Below, one piece after another: positions 7,474 through 15,777 of a stretch of 64,000 nt of DNA. This DNA is from an uncultured Eubacteriales bacterium. GTDB lineage: Bacteria; Bacillota; Clostridia; Christensenellales; Aristaeellaceae. Position 1 is the first letter of the stretch. Each line of letters starts with the position of its first letter. The DNA is taken from the NCBI GenBank assembly GCA_900315585.1, contig OMZP01000009.1, positions 1 to 64,000 on the forward strand. Reading direction: 5' to 3'. A model generated the notes under the pieces. That model had not been told where the DNA came from, searched no databases, and saw only the letters and a program-made list of their open reading frames with translations. The position numbers and the translations under genes are program-made.

Positions 7474-9297
7474 ATGAAGGCACTGGGCGGACGACAGGTG
7501 GTCCTCAGGGACGGCGAGCTTCTCCGGCGCGAGCGGGACAACCGGGCCTATATGCTCCGGCTCACCCGGGAAAACCTGATGCGGAACTATCTCTTCGAGG
7601 CGGGCCTCTGGGCCAGCGACGACCTGGACCATAGCATCCACGGCGGCTGGGAGTCGCCCACCTGCGCCCTCCGGGGCCACTTTACCGGCCACTACCTGAG
7701 CGCCGCCGCCATGATCTACAACGCCACCGGCGACGCCGAGATCAAGGGCCGGGCCGACGCCATGGTGGACGATCTGGCCCGCTGCCAGGCGGAGCACGGC
7801 GACGGCTGGGCGGGCTCCATCCCGGAGAAGTACCTGGACTGGATCGCCCGGGGCAAGGCCGTCTGGGCGCCCCACTACACCGTCCACAAGACGCTGATGG
7901 GTCTGGTGGACATGGCGAAGCTGGCCGGAAACGCCCAGGCGCTGGAAGTGGCCGACAAATGGGGCGAGTGGTTCGACCGGTGGGCCAGCCAGTTCACCCG
8001 GGAGCAGATGGACGACATCCTGGACGTGGAGACCGGCGGCATGCTGGAGGTCTGGGCGGACCTTCTGGAGCTGACGGGGAAGGAGCGGTACCGGCGGCTG
8101 CTGGAACGCTATACCCGCAACCGCCTGTTCGACGAGCTGCTGGCCGGGCACGACCCGCTGACCAACATGCACGCCAACACCACCGTGCCGGAGGTGCTGG
8201 GCTGTGCCCGGGCCTACGAGGTGACGGGGGAGCCCCGCTGGCGGGAAATCGTCGAGGCCTACTGGAAGTGCGCCGTGGAGGATCGGGGCGGCTACGCCAC
8301 CGGCGGCCAGACCTGCGGCGAGATCTGGACCCCCAAGGGCGACGTGTCCAAACGCCTGGGCCGCAAGGACCAGGAGCACTGCACCGTCTACAACATGATC
8401 CGCCTGGCGGACGTGCTGCTTCGCTGGACCGGGGACGTGAAGTACGCCGACTACATCGAGCGCAACCTCTACAACGGCATCATGGCCCAGGGCTACTGGC
8501 GCTGGCGGCCCACCAACGGCTTCAACCCCGGCCATCCCCGCACCGGCCTGATCTCCTACTTCCTGCCCATGCGGGGCGGCGACACCAAGGGCTGGGGCAC
8601 CGAGACCACCAACTTCTACTGCTGCCACGGCACGCTGGTGCAGGCCAACGCCGCCCACAACCGCTACATCTACTACCGGGACGGCAGGGACGTGTACGTC
8701 TGCCAGTTCTTCGACAGCGACGTGACACTGGACATCGACGGCCAGTCCGTGACCCTCAGCCAGCGCATCGACTGGCAGACCGGCTCCTTCATGTTCTCCA
8801 GCGATTCCGCCGCGAAGCAGAGCATCGGCGCGGTGACCTCCAAGGTGCTGAACAACCCGGAGGTCATGCGAGTGGTGTTCAAGGTCCGCTGCGAAAAGCC
8901 CGCCGCCCTGCGCCTGCACGTGCGCGTGCCCGGCTGGGCGGGGGAGGGCGAGAGCCGCTTCGCTGCCGTGGCAAAGGACGCCTGGAGCGACGGGGACCTG
9001 TGGAGCATTGACCTGCCCCGGAAGCTGACCTGGGAGCCGCTTCTGGGCGATCCCACCCGCGGGGCCTTCCTCTACGGGCCCATCGCCTTGGCGGGCCTTG
9101 TGGATTCGGAGCGCACGCTGCACGCGAATGCCGACCACCCGGAGACCGCCCTGCGCCGGGAGGACGAGCGGGAGTGGGGCTACTGGACCACCTCCTTCCT
9201 CACCACTACCGAGCCGGAGGCCATCCGCTTTGTGCCGCTGTATGAGGTCGGCTACGAGCCCTATGCACTCTACTTCCGGTTGAGCCCGGCGGAATAA
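7474..9297 (+). CDS. Beta-L-arabinofuranosidase, GH127 family
   Basis: 607 aa. Two ATGs are possible; the GGGAGGG at 7460-7466 is 7 nt from the ATG at 7474 and only 1 nt from that at 7468, so 7474 is chosen. The DUF1680/GH127 fold is recognisable over the whole length: an all-helical catalytic barrel (about 1-430) followed by beta domains. The zinc-thiolate active-site elements are present: C281 and E283 in QTCGEIW, and the C383-C384 pair in FYCCHG, the latter corresponding to the nucleophile cysteine region. GH127 enzymes release L-arabinofuranose from beta-linked arabino-oligosaccharides. No signal peptide, so intracellular. With the GH2 and beta-helix genes it suggests use of plant cell-wall side chains. 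Confidence 0.87.
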   Translation: MKALGGRQVVLRDGELLRRERDNRAYMLRLTRENLMRNYLFEAGLWASDDLDHSIHGGWESPTCALRGHFTGHYLSAAAMIYNATGDAEIKGRADAMVDDLARCQAEHGDGWAGSIPEKYLDWIARGKAVWAPHYTVHKTLMGLVDMAKLAGNAQALEVADKWGEWFDRWASQFTREQMDDILDVETGGMLEVWADLLELTGKERYRRLLERYTRNRLFDELLAGHDPLTNMHANTTVPEVLGCARAYEVTGEPRWREIVEAYWKCAVEDRGGYATGGQTCGEIWTPKGDVSKRLGRKDQEHCTVYNMIRLADVLLRWTGDVKYADYIERNLYNGIMAQGYWRWRPTNGFNPGHPRTGLISYFLPMRGGDTKGWGTETTNFYCCHGTLVQANAAHNRYIYYRDGRDVYVCQFFDSDVTLDIDGQSVTLSQRIDWQTGSFMFSSDSAAKQSIGAVTSKVLNNPEVMRVVFKVRCEKPAALRLHVRVPGWAGEGESRFAAVAKDAWSDGDLWSIDLPRKLTWEPLLGDPTRGAFLYGPIALAGLVDSERTLHANADHPETALRREDEREWGYWTTSFLTTTEPEAIRFVPLYEVGYEPYALYFRLSPAE

Positions 9298-9341
9298 GAA
9301 CTCAGGAAGAGTACCATCGCACAATATTATATTTGAAATGA

Positions 9342-9370
9342 TTGACAGATGTTTCTGAACATGTTACAAT
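9342..9370 (+). promoter_or_regulatory. Promoter of the GGDEF-EAL gene
   Basis: TTGACA (9342-9347), 17 bp spacer, TACAAT (9365-9370). The leader then holds a 7 bp GC hairpin (9432-9448) ending just before the ribosome-binding site. Confidence 0.82.
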
Positions 9371-9462
9371 CAGAAATGTAAAATAGCGGCATGTGTTTTA
9401 ACATTGCGCGTTTCAATCAAGCGATTTTCGGGCCCGCGCCTCGCGGGCGGGGGAGAGATACC

Positions 9463-11676
9463 ATGCCGGACACTTCAGCGGGATTCGCTCCGATGAATGA
9501 TCGCCGCCAGGTTTTGGTGGCGGCCGGGGAACCTGAGAGCCGCCAGCGTCTCAGCGGGATGCTGGCGAATGGCTTTGTGGTCCTTTCCGCTTCCACGGGC
9601 GCGTCGGTGCTGGAACAGCTCTATGCCAACAAGGACAGCATGGGCCTGGTGCTGCTGGAGCTGCCCCTTCCGGACATGCAGGGCGTCGACATCATCCGCC
9701 AGGTGAACGAGGACCCGCAGCTGATGCGCATTCCCGTCGTCGCCCTCGCGGATGACAAGGCAATGGAGGCCGAGCTTCTCAACGGCGGGGCCATGGATTT
9801 CATCGCCGCGTCGGACCTGCGCCCGGACGCGCTGCTGGCCCGGGTCCGCCATGCCATCGAGCTCTCCGAAAACCGCTACATCATCCGCTCCGCCGAGCGC
9901 GACCAGCTCACCGGCCTGTACAACAAGGAGTTCTTCTTCAGTTACGCCGAGCAATACGACGCCTATCACAAGGACCTGGCCATGGACGCCATCCTGGTGA
10001 ACGTCAGCCACTTCCACATGATCAACGAGCGGTACGGCAAGGCCTACGGCGACGACGTGCTGCGCCGGATCGGCGGGCGCATCGCGGACCACGTGCACCC
10101 CGACGGCGGCATCGTCTGTCGGCGGGAGGGCGACACGTTCCTGATCTACTGTCCCCATCGGCAGGACTACGACAAGATCCTCCAGAACGCCTGCAGCGGC
10201 ATGGACAGCCGGGTGCACCTGCGCATGGGCGTCTATCCCAACGTGGACAAGGCCCTGGACATGGACCAGCGGTTCGACCGGGCCAAGCTGGCCTCGGATA
10301 CCGTGCGCAACAGCTACACCCGCACCGTGGCCATCTACGACGACAAGCTGCACAAGAACGAGATCTACACCGAGCAGCTGCTGCTGGACTTCCCGAAGGC
10401 CATCGAAGAAAAGCAGTTCGTGGTCTACTACCAGCCCAAGTTCGAGATCCAGCCCACCATGCCGGTGCTGAACAGCGCCGAGGCCCTGGTGCGCTGGAAG
10501 CACCCGAAGCTGGGCATGATCAGCCCCGGGGACTTCATCCCCCTGTTCGAGAGCAACGGCCTCATCCGCACGCTGGACAGCTATGTGTGGCGCACGGTGG
10601 CCGCGCAGATGCGGGACTGGAAGGACCGCATCGGCTTCTGCGTGCCGGTGTCCGTGAACGTGAGCCGGGTGGACATCTTCGATTACGACCTGGTGGACCA
10701 CATGCGTCGGCTGGTGCAGGAGTTCGACCTGTCGCCGGACGAGTTCCTGCTGGAGATCACCGAGTCCGCCTACACCCAGGATTCCGCCCAGATCATCGAG
10801 ACAGTGAAGCGCCTTCGGGACGCGGGCTTCCACATCGAGGTGGACGACTTCGGCAGCGGCTATTCCTCCCTGAACATGATCGCCTCGCTGCCCATGGACG
10901 CGCTGAAGCTGGACATGGAGTTCATGCGCAACGCCTTCAAGGAGCGCAAGAACACCAAGATGCTGGACGCGGTGATCGACATCGCCTACTCCCTGGAGGT
11001 GCCCACCATCGCCGAGGGCGTGGAGACCGCCGAGCAGATGTTCGCCCTGAAGGAGATGGGCTGCGACATCGTGCAGGGCTATTACTTCTCCAGACCCGTG
11101 CCCGCCGAGGAATACGAGCAATTCCTGGTGGAGCGCAAGCAGGTGCTGGATGGCACCGCCGACCACGACCGGGAGTTGAAGGTCAAGCCGGCGGAGCAGT
11201 TCGCCTACGAGGCGCTCCACGACCCGCAGACCGGCCTGTACAACCACAGCGCCTACAAGATGCTGCTGAAGGACGCGGACCAGCGTAACATCGCGCTGCT
11301 CATCGCCAATCTGGACGACTATGACGCGATCCTGAGGGAGAACGGTCAGAGCGCGGCCGACGAGTGCGTCCAGCTGGTGGCCAGCGTGCTCCATCACAGC
11401 TTCCGCTCGGTAGACTTCGTCTGCCGCATCGGCGTGGATGAGTTCGCCGTGATCATGACCCGCGTCAACAGCGGCATGAAGGGTCTGGTCTCCGACAAGG
11501 TGGAGCGCATCAACGCCCTGATCCGGGAAAACGGGCGGGAGCTGCCGCCCATCACCCTCAGCCTGGGCGTGGCCTTCGCGGACCGGGAGAACCCCCAGGG
11601 GGACATCTTCCACGACGCGGATGTCGCCCTCTCCCGCATGAAGGCCATGAAGCAGCACGGCTGGGCTATCTTCTAG
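9463..11676 (+). CDS. Response-regulator-like REC-GGDEF-EAL-GGDEF protein (c-di-GMP phosphodiesterase)
   Basis: 737 aa; start ATG 9463 after GGGGGAGAG. Domains: REC-like (about 15-130), GGDEF (140-300), EAL (315-560) and a second GGDEF (585-735). The EAL domain keeps its signature (E340-A-L) and the metal and catalytic motifs NVSR, LEITES, DDFGSGYSS, KLD, EGVE and QGYYFSRP, so c-di-GMP hydrolysis is likely. The first GGDEF motif is degraded to REGDTF and the last reads IGVDEF; the first is unlikely to make c-di-GMP and the second is doubtful. The REC-like domain (LLELPLPDMQG) lacks the usual phospho-acceptor aspartate at LxDxxLP. No membrane segment. Monocistronic; no histidine kinase is nearby. 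Confidence 0.88.
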   Translation: MPDTSAGFAPMNDRRQVLVAAGEPESRQRLSGMLANGFVVLSASTGASVLEQLYANKDSMGLVLLELPLPDMQGVDIIRQVNEDPQLMRIPVVALADDKAMEAELLNGGAMDFIAASDLRPDALLARVRHAIELSENRYIIRSAERDQLTGLYNKEFFFSYAEQYDAYHKDLAMDAILVNVSHFHMINERYGKAYGDDVLRRIGGRIADHVHPDGGIVCRREGDTFLIYCPHRQDYDKILQNACSGMDSRVHLRMGVYPNVDKALDMDQRFDRAKLASDTVRNSYTRTVAIYDDKLHKNEIYTEQLLLDFPKAIEEKQFVVYYQPKFEIQPTMPVLNSAEALVRWKHPKLGMISPGDFIPLFESNGLIRTLDSYVWRTVAAQMRDWKDRIGFCVPVSVNVSRVDIFDYDLVDHMRRLVQEFDLSPDEFLLEITESAYTQDSAQIIETVKRLRDAGFHIEVDDFGSGYSSLNMIASLPMDALKLDMEFMRNAFKERKNTKMLDAVIDIAYSLEVPTIAEGVETAEQMFALKEMGCDIVQGYYFSRPVPAEEYEQFLVERKQVLDGTADHDRELKVKPAEQFAYEALHDPQTGLYNHSAYKMLLKDADQRNIALLIANLDDYDAILRENGQSAADECVQLVASVLHHSFRSVDFVCRIGVDEFAVIMTRVNSGMKGLVSDKVERINALIRENGRELPPITLSLGVAFADRENPQGDIFHDADVALSRMKAMKQHGWAIF

Positions 11677-11693
11677 TCAGGAATACGCAGATA

Positions 11694-11829
11694 CAGGGGC
11701 GGCGTTGCGCCGCCCGCCCAAAAGCCTTCCCCTCTGGGGAAGGTGGCACGACGCAGTCGTGACGGATGAGGTCGTCCTCATCCGGCGATGGCAATCGTCG
11801 TACCTGGCGGGCGGCGTAACGCCGCCCCT
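11694..11829. repeat. Nested palindromic intergenic repeat
   Basis: Outer arms 11694-11719 and 11806-11829 are inverted copies of a GGGGCGGCGTTGCGCCGCCC-type palindrome. Inside is the CCTTCCCCTCTGGGGAAGG hairpin and GACGGATGAGGT block that recurs at 27511, 39463 and 62607. It fills the gap between the convergent GGDEF-EAL and ECF S-component genes and may stop transcription from both sides. Confidence 0.8.
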
Positions 11830-11882
11830 ACTGCCTTGTATCATTTGAATCCGGTCAGTCATGAGCTGACCAGAGGATGGTT

Positions 11883-12452
11883 CTATGCGTCCGCGCCCGA
11901 GTACATCCGCTTCAACAGCCCGCTGGAGCGCAGCGCAGGCAGCACCGCGTGGTAGAACAGTGGCGCGGCCACCACGGCCACCGCGGCGTTGATCAGCGAC
12001 GGGATCACCTTGCTGACCACCGTGGCGTTCACGGTCTCCATTGGGAAGCCGTAGACGAACTTCTGGTAGATGAAGGTCTTCAGCGCGTAGAGCACCACAT
12101 AGGTCAGGGCCCCCGCCGCGCAGGCCACCGCCGTGCGGTCCAGCCGGTGGGGCTTCTTGCCGCTGTAGAGCACCATGCCGCACATCCAGGCCATGGCGAA
12201 CTTGCTCACCAGGGTGATCAGGATGTTTACCAGGTCGTAGCCGGCCACCGCGTCATACAGGGCCGAGCCGATGCCCGCCGCCAGCCCGCCCTGCAGGGGC
12301 CCCAGCAGGATGCCGCTGAGCAGGCAGACGGCGTTGGCGAAGTGGACCTTCGAGCCCAGCATCGGAAAGCGGAACAGCGTCACCACGTACACCATGGCCG
12401 CCATCATGGCCATGAAGCAGATGTTGAACACGCTCAGGCGCTTGTTGTTCAT
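11883..12452 (-). CDS. ECF transporter S component, probably for a vitamin
   Basis: 189 aa; start ATG 12452 after a GGGGGTG site. Five to six hydrophobic segments, the N-terminal LGxxVHFANAVCLLSGILLGP region and the AAGIGSALYDA loop are typical of energy-coupling-factor substrate-binding S components. They bind a vitamin or its precursor in the membrane and share an EcfA/A'/T module encoded elsewhere. The gene is divergent from a MocR-like regulator; such regulators often control vitamin B6 genes, so a pyridoxine-type substrate is a reasonable inference, but no substrate-specific residue pattern was recognised. Confidence 0.8.
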   Translation of the reverse strand: MNNKRLSVFNICFMAMMAAMVYVVTLFRFPMLGSKVHFANAVCLLSGILLGPLQGGLAAGIGSALYDAVAGYDLVNILITLVSKFAMAWMCGMVLYSGKKPHRLDRTAVACAAGALTYVVLYALKTFIYQKFVYGFPMETVNATVVSKVIPSLINAAVAVVAAPLFYHAVLPALRSSGLLKRMYSGADA

Positions 12453-12472
12453 AAAAACACCCCCAAGATCGG

Positions 12473-12501
12473 TTGACTTTGAACGGCTTTGAGTATATAC
12501 T
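12473..12501 (+). promoter_or_regulatory. Promoter of the MocR-like gene, overlapping a possible divergent promoter
   Basis: TTGACT (12473-12478), 17 bp spacer, TATACT (12496-12501). The 10 bp palindrome AGTATATACT (12492-12501) also gives a minus-strand TATACT with TTTTCA 17 bp away (12515-12520), so the two divergent promoters overlap and could be switched by one regulator. Confidence 0.65.
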
Positions 12502-12551
12502 AAAACTGACACTATGAAAAGTGCCAGAGAAGGAGAAAATAATAAGGCCAG

Positions 12552-13616
12552 ATGCGCACGGATAAGCCGGAATACCTGAAGCTGTATGAGTTCATGCGGG
12601 ACGAGATCACCCGCGGGGCCTGGCCCTGCGGCTCGAAGCTGCCCTCCCGGCGGCAGACCGCCCTGGACCGGGGCCTGAGCGCCATCACGGTGGAGCACAG
12701 CTATGAGCTGCTTTGCCAGGAGGGCTACGCCGAGTCCCGGCCCCGGAGCGGCTATTTCGTCGCCTATCGCCCGGGAGACGGCTTCGCCGCCCCCGATGCC
12801 GCGCCCATGTCGATGCCCGCGGTCCAACCCCTGGGGGAGGCGGACGCCTTTCCCTTCTCGGTGCTGGCCCGGTCCATGCGGCGGGTGATCGCGGACTACG
12901 GGGAGAACCTGCTGGTCAAGTCCCCGAACGCCGGGTGCCTCCAGCTGCGCCGCGCCCTGTCCGGCTACCTGGCCCGCAACCGGGGCGTCCAGGCGGAGTC
13001 GGAGCAGATCTTCATCGGCGCGGGTTCGGAATACCTCTACGGCCTGGTGGTGGAGTTCCTGGGCCGGGAGCGCCGCTTCGCCATCGAGGACCCCTCCTAT
13101 GAGCAGATCGAGCGGGTGTACCAGTCCAAGGGCGTGGCGGTGGACCCGCTGCCCCTGGGCCGGGACGGCATTCGCAGCGCCGCGCTGCGGGAAACGTCCG
13201 CGACGGTGCTGCACATCACGCCCTTCCGCAGCTTTCCCACTGGCGTCACCGCCTCGGCCTCCAAGCGCGTGGAGTACCTGCGCTGGGCCGACGAGGGCGA
13301 CCGCTACATCGTGGAGGACGACTTCGAGTCGGAGTTTTCCCTGCTCCGAAAGCCCGAGGAGACGGTGTTCGCCCGGGCCACGCGGGACAACGTGATCTAC
13401 CTGAACACCTTCACCCGCACGGTGTCTCCGTCCCTGCGCGTGGGCTACATGGTGCTGCCAAAGGGGTTGGTGGAGCGGTTCGAGCAGCGGGTGGGGTTCT
13501 ACTCCTGCGCCGTGCCGGTGTTCGAGCAGTACCTGCTGGCGGACCTGATCGCCTCCGGGGATTTCGAGCGCCACATCAACCGGGTGCGCAGGCAGAAGCG
13601 AAGAGAGAGCAGATAG
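12552..13616 (+). CDS. GntR/MocR-like transcriptional regulator, short and lacking the PLP lysine
   Basis: 354 aa; ATG 12552, with the best ribosome-binding site AAGGAG 16 nt upstream, which is far. A GntR winged-helix domain (about 1-70: ITRGAWPCGSKLPSRR..A..R..S..TV..AY..L) is joined to a fold-type I aminotransferase-like domain. MocR proteins are usually 450-490 aa; this one ends at VRRQKRRESR, about 100 residues early, so the small C-terminal aminotransferase subdomain is missing. In the PLP-lysine motif the sequence is NTFTRTVSP, with R289 where lysine is expected. PLP binding as a Schiff base is therefore doubtful. It may still bind DNA and sense another ligand, or be decaying. Probable regulator of the divergent ECF S component. 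Confidence 0.78.
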   Translation: MRTDKPEYLKLYEFMRDEITRGAWPCGSKLPSRRQTALDRGLSAITVEHSYELLCQEGYAESRPRSGYFVAYRPGDGFAAPDAAPMSMPAVQPLGEADAFPFSVLARSMRRVIADYGENLLVKSPNAGCLQLRRALSGYLARNRGVQAESEQIFIGAGSEYLYGLVVEFLGRERRFAIEDPSYEQIERVYQSKGVAVDPLPLGRDGIRSAALRETSATVLHITPFRSFPTGVTASASKRVEYLRWADEGDRYIVEDDFESEFSLLRKPEETVFARATRDNVIYLNTFTRTVSPSLRVGYMVLPKGLVERFEQRVGFYSCAVPVFEQYLLADLIASGDFERHINRVRRQKRRESR

Positions 13617-13688
13617 GAGAAACCGAGGCTCCATCCAAGGTTTTCCTGCCTTCGCCGAACAGACTTGCCGTGAAATGGAAATTGGGGC

Positions 13689-13717
13689 TTGCTATTTTTG
13701 TTAAGTCCGTGTATAAT
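13689..13717 (+). promoter_or_regulatory. Promoter of the LacI-like gene
   Basis: TTGCTA (13689-13694), 17 bp spacer, TATAAT (13712-13717). AAAGGAGG at 13751-13758 follows. Confidence 0.75.
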
Positions 13718-13765
13718 TATATTGATATAGGCTTTGGGAACTGATACGCCAAAGGAGGCTTCTCC

Positions 13766-14779
13766 ATGTCCGCAACCATCAAGGACGTCGCCGCGAAGTG
13801 CGGCCAGCCCATCTATCTGGTCGGCCGGGTGCTGGAGGATTATCGGGCCGTGGACGAAGACACGCGCAAGGCTATCCTCGCCTCGGCGCTGGAGCTGGGC
13901 TATCCGCTGGAGGGCTCGACCAAGCAGTATCACACCCACAACCTGGGCGTGCTGTTCGTGGACGAGAGCTACAGCGGCATCACCCATCCCTTCTTTGCCT
14001 CGATGCTGAACGCCTTCAAGGCCGAGGCGGAGAGCCGCGGCTATGACATCACCTTCATCAACCACGGCATGAGCGATCAGAGCACCACCTTCCTGGACCA
14101 CTGCCGCTTCCGCAACGTGGACGGCGTGTGCCTGGCCTGCGTGGACTTCTATTCCCAGGAGGTCAAGGACCTGCTGGACAGCGAGATCCCCTGCGTGACC
14201 GTGGACCATCCCACCGACCGCCATCCCTGCATCCTCTCCGACAACAATGACGGCGTGAAGCAGCTGGTGGATTTCGCCCTGGAGAACGGCCACGAGCGCA
14301 TCGCCTTCATCAGCGGCCAGCGCAATTCCGAGGTCACCGAGACCCGCATCCGCCAGTTCCACGACACCATGAAGGCCCGCGGCCTGACGGTGCCGGAGGG
14401 CTATTTCATGGAGGCCCGCTATGGCGACGCGGACGCGGTGCGCGAATGCGTGAACAAGGTGCTTGACCTGCCCGAGCGCCCCACCTGCATCCTGCTGCCC
14501 GACGATTCCACCTACTTTGCCGCCCAGGAGGTCATCCGGGAGCACGAGCTGCGCATCCCGGCGGACATCTCCGTGGCGGGCTATGACGGCATCGGGCTCA
14601 CCCAGTCCCTCAGGCCCCAGCTCACCACCATCCGCCAGGACAGCGAGGCTATGGGCCGGGAGGCCGCCATACGGCTCATCGAGCGCCTGGAGCACCCGGA
14701 CACCGCCAGCATGGACCACGTCACCATCCCCGTGAAGCTGATCCACGGCGGCACGGTGGGCTGGTGCAACAACTGGTAG
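13766..14779 (+). CDS. LacI-family transcriptional regulator with a divergent helix-turn-helix
   Basis: 337 aa; ATG 13766 after AAAGGAGG. The first 50 residues have the LacI frame (TIKDVAAKCG..RVL..Y..VDEDTRKAI..A..LGY) but the recognition helix reads QPIYLVGRV instead of the usual VSxxTVSRV, so its operator should differ from standard LacI sites. Residues 60-330 form the periplasmic-binding-protein-like sensor domain with the expected LGVLFVD, GHERIAFISG and ISVAGYDG blocks. Effector unknown, likely a sugar. It is monocistronic with its own promoter and terminator and no transporter beside it; the glycan genes at 1887-9297 are the nearest candidate targets, by inference only. Confidence 0.85.
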   Translation: MSATIKDVAAKCGQPIYLVGRVLEDYRAVDEDTRKAILASALELGYPLEGSTKQYHTHNLGVLFVDESYSGITHPFFASMLNAFKAEAESRGYDITFINHGMSDQSTTFLDHCRFRNVDGVCLACVDFYSQEVKDLLDSEIPCVTVDHPTDRHPCILSDNNDGVKQLVDFALENGHERIAFISGQRNSEVTETRIRQFHDTMKARGLTVPEGYFMEARYGDADAVRECVNKVLDLPERPTCILLPDDSTYFAAQEVIREHELRIPADISVAGYDGIGLTQSLRPQLTTIRQDSEAMGREAAIRLIERLEHPDTASMDHVTIPVKLIHGGTVGWCNNW

Positions 14780-14795
14780 GCGACTAACGAGGTCG

Positions 14796-14828
14796 AAAAA
14801 GCGAGACCGCGAAGCGGTCTCGCTTTTT
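14796..14828. terminator. Bidirectional terminator between the LacI-like gene and murI
   Basis: AAAAAGCGAGACCGC (14796-14810), loop GAA, exact inverse (14814-14828): a 15 bp stem with A-run and T-run on either side, serving both convergent genes. The murI stop codon overlaps its right arm. Confidence 0.92.
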
Positions 14829-15583
14829 CAGTTCAATTCTCCCATCAATCGCTCCATCAGCTGAACGGACGCTTCGCCGCCGGAGCTCTGGTATTCCACG
14901 TCGCCGGGGCCGTCGCCGGAGCGCAGGCCCCGCTCGTCCAGCAGGGATTTCAGCCGCTGGGCCGTGCCTTCGCGCCCGTCGAACAGCCGGGCCCGGGGGA
15001 ACATCCGCTGGATGGGCTCGGCCAGGAAGGGGAAGTGGGTGCAGCCCAGCACGATGGCGTCGATCTGCCGGTCCCGGTAGGGCCCCAACAGCTTCTTAAG
15101 CTGTGTCGCTGCCTCCGGGGACTTTGCCTTTCCGCCCTCCACCAGCTCTACCAGCCCTTCGCCCACCACGGGCACCACGCCCTTGCCGTACAGGGCCATC
15201 AGCCGCTCGAATTTCTCCAGTCGCAGCGTCGCGTCCGTGGCCAGCACGATCACCTGGCCGCCGTGTCGGGCGAAGTGGGCGGGCTTGAGGGCCGGCTCCA
15301 TGCCCACGATGATCATGTCCGGCCGCTGGGCGCGGATGATCTCCGCGTAGGCGCTGGTGGCGGTATTGCAGGCGATCACGATGGCCTTCACATCCCGCTC
15401 CAACAGCTTTTCGATGCCCGCCGCGCTCAGGGCGCGGATCTCCTCCAGGGGTCGGGGCCCGTAGGGGGCGTTAAGATTGTCGCCGTAGAACAGGAAGTGC
15501 TCGTTGGGCATGAGCCGCCGCGCCGTGTGCAGCACGCTGATGCCGCCCACCCCGGAATCAAAAAAACCGATCAGGTCCTTCAT
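14828..15583 (-). CDS. murI: Glutamate racemase
   Basis: 251 aa; start ATG 15583 with GGGAG upstream. It interconverts L- and D-glutamate, supplying D-Glu for peptidoglycan. The two catalytic cysteines are in place: C72 in IACNTATSA and C181 in GCTHFPF. The N-terminal FFDSGVGG (D9, S10) and YGDNLNAPYG motifs are also conserved. Length is normal. Cytoplasmic. It has a TTGCTT-17-TATAAT promoter and is transcribed alone, divergent from clpB. Confidence 0.95.
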   Translation of the reverse strand: MKDLIGFFDSGVGGISVLHTARRLMPNEHFLFYGDNLNAPYGPRPLEEIRALSAAGIEKLLERDVKAIVIACNTATSAYAEIIRAQRPDMIIVGMEPALKPAHFARHGGQVIVLATDATLRLEKFERLMALYGKGVVPVVGEGLVELVEGGKAKSPEAATQLKKLLGPYRDRQIDAIVLGCTHFPFLAEPIQRMFPRARLFDGREGTAQRLKSLLDERGLRSGDGPGDVEYQSSGGEASVQLMERLMGELN

Positions 15584-15614
15584 CGATCAGAACTCCCGTG
15601 TGTAATCTGCATTT

Positions 15615-15643
15615 ATTATAGCTTTTTTTACATCGAAAAGCAA
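15615..15643 (-). promoter_or_regulatory. Promoter of murI
   Basis: Minus strand TTGCTT (15643-15638), 17 bp spacer, TATAAT (15620-15615). Confidence 0.75.
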
Positions 15644-15646
15644 CTG

Positions 15647-15694
15647 AACCGCGGCGTGTTTTAAAAATGCAACCGCGGCGTGTTTCAAAAATGC
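15647..15694. repeat. Two tandem 24-bp repeats between murI and clpB
   Basis: 15647-15670 and 15671-15694 are tandem copies differing at one base (AACCGCGGCGTGTTTTAAAA versus AACCGCGGCGTGTTTCAAAA at the start). They are followed by a hairpin-forming stretch ending in CTTCTTTTTT at about 15727, which may be a transcription stop upstream of the clpB promoter. Confidence 0.75.
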
Positions 15695-15749
15695 GTTTCC
15701 CGCATTTGGGAACACGCGCTTCTTTTTTCAACTTTTTTCCGCAAACCTA

Positions 15750-15777
15750 TTGACAAATTCGGCAGATGGGATATAAT
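15750..15777 (+). promoter_or_regulatory. Promoter of clpB
   Basis: TTGACA (15750-15755), 16 bp spacer, TATAAT (15772-15777). A CtsR operator starts at the next base and covers the transcription start. Confidence 0.85.

Noticed and set aside
13560..13660. Frameshift truncating the MocR-like gene
   Set aside because: No continuation of the aminotransferase C terminus was recognised in the other two frames before the next gene. Treated as a short protein rather than a frameshift, though decay remains possible.
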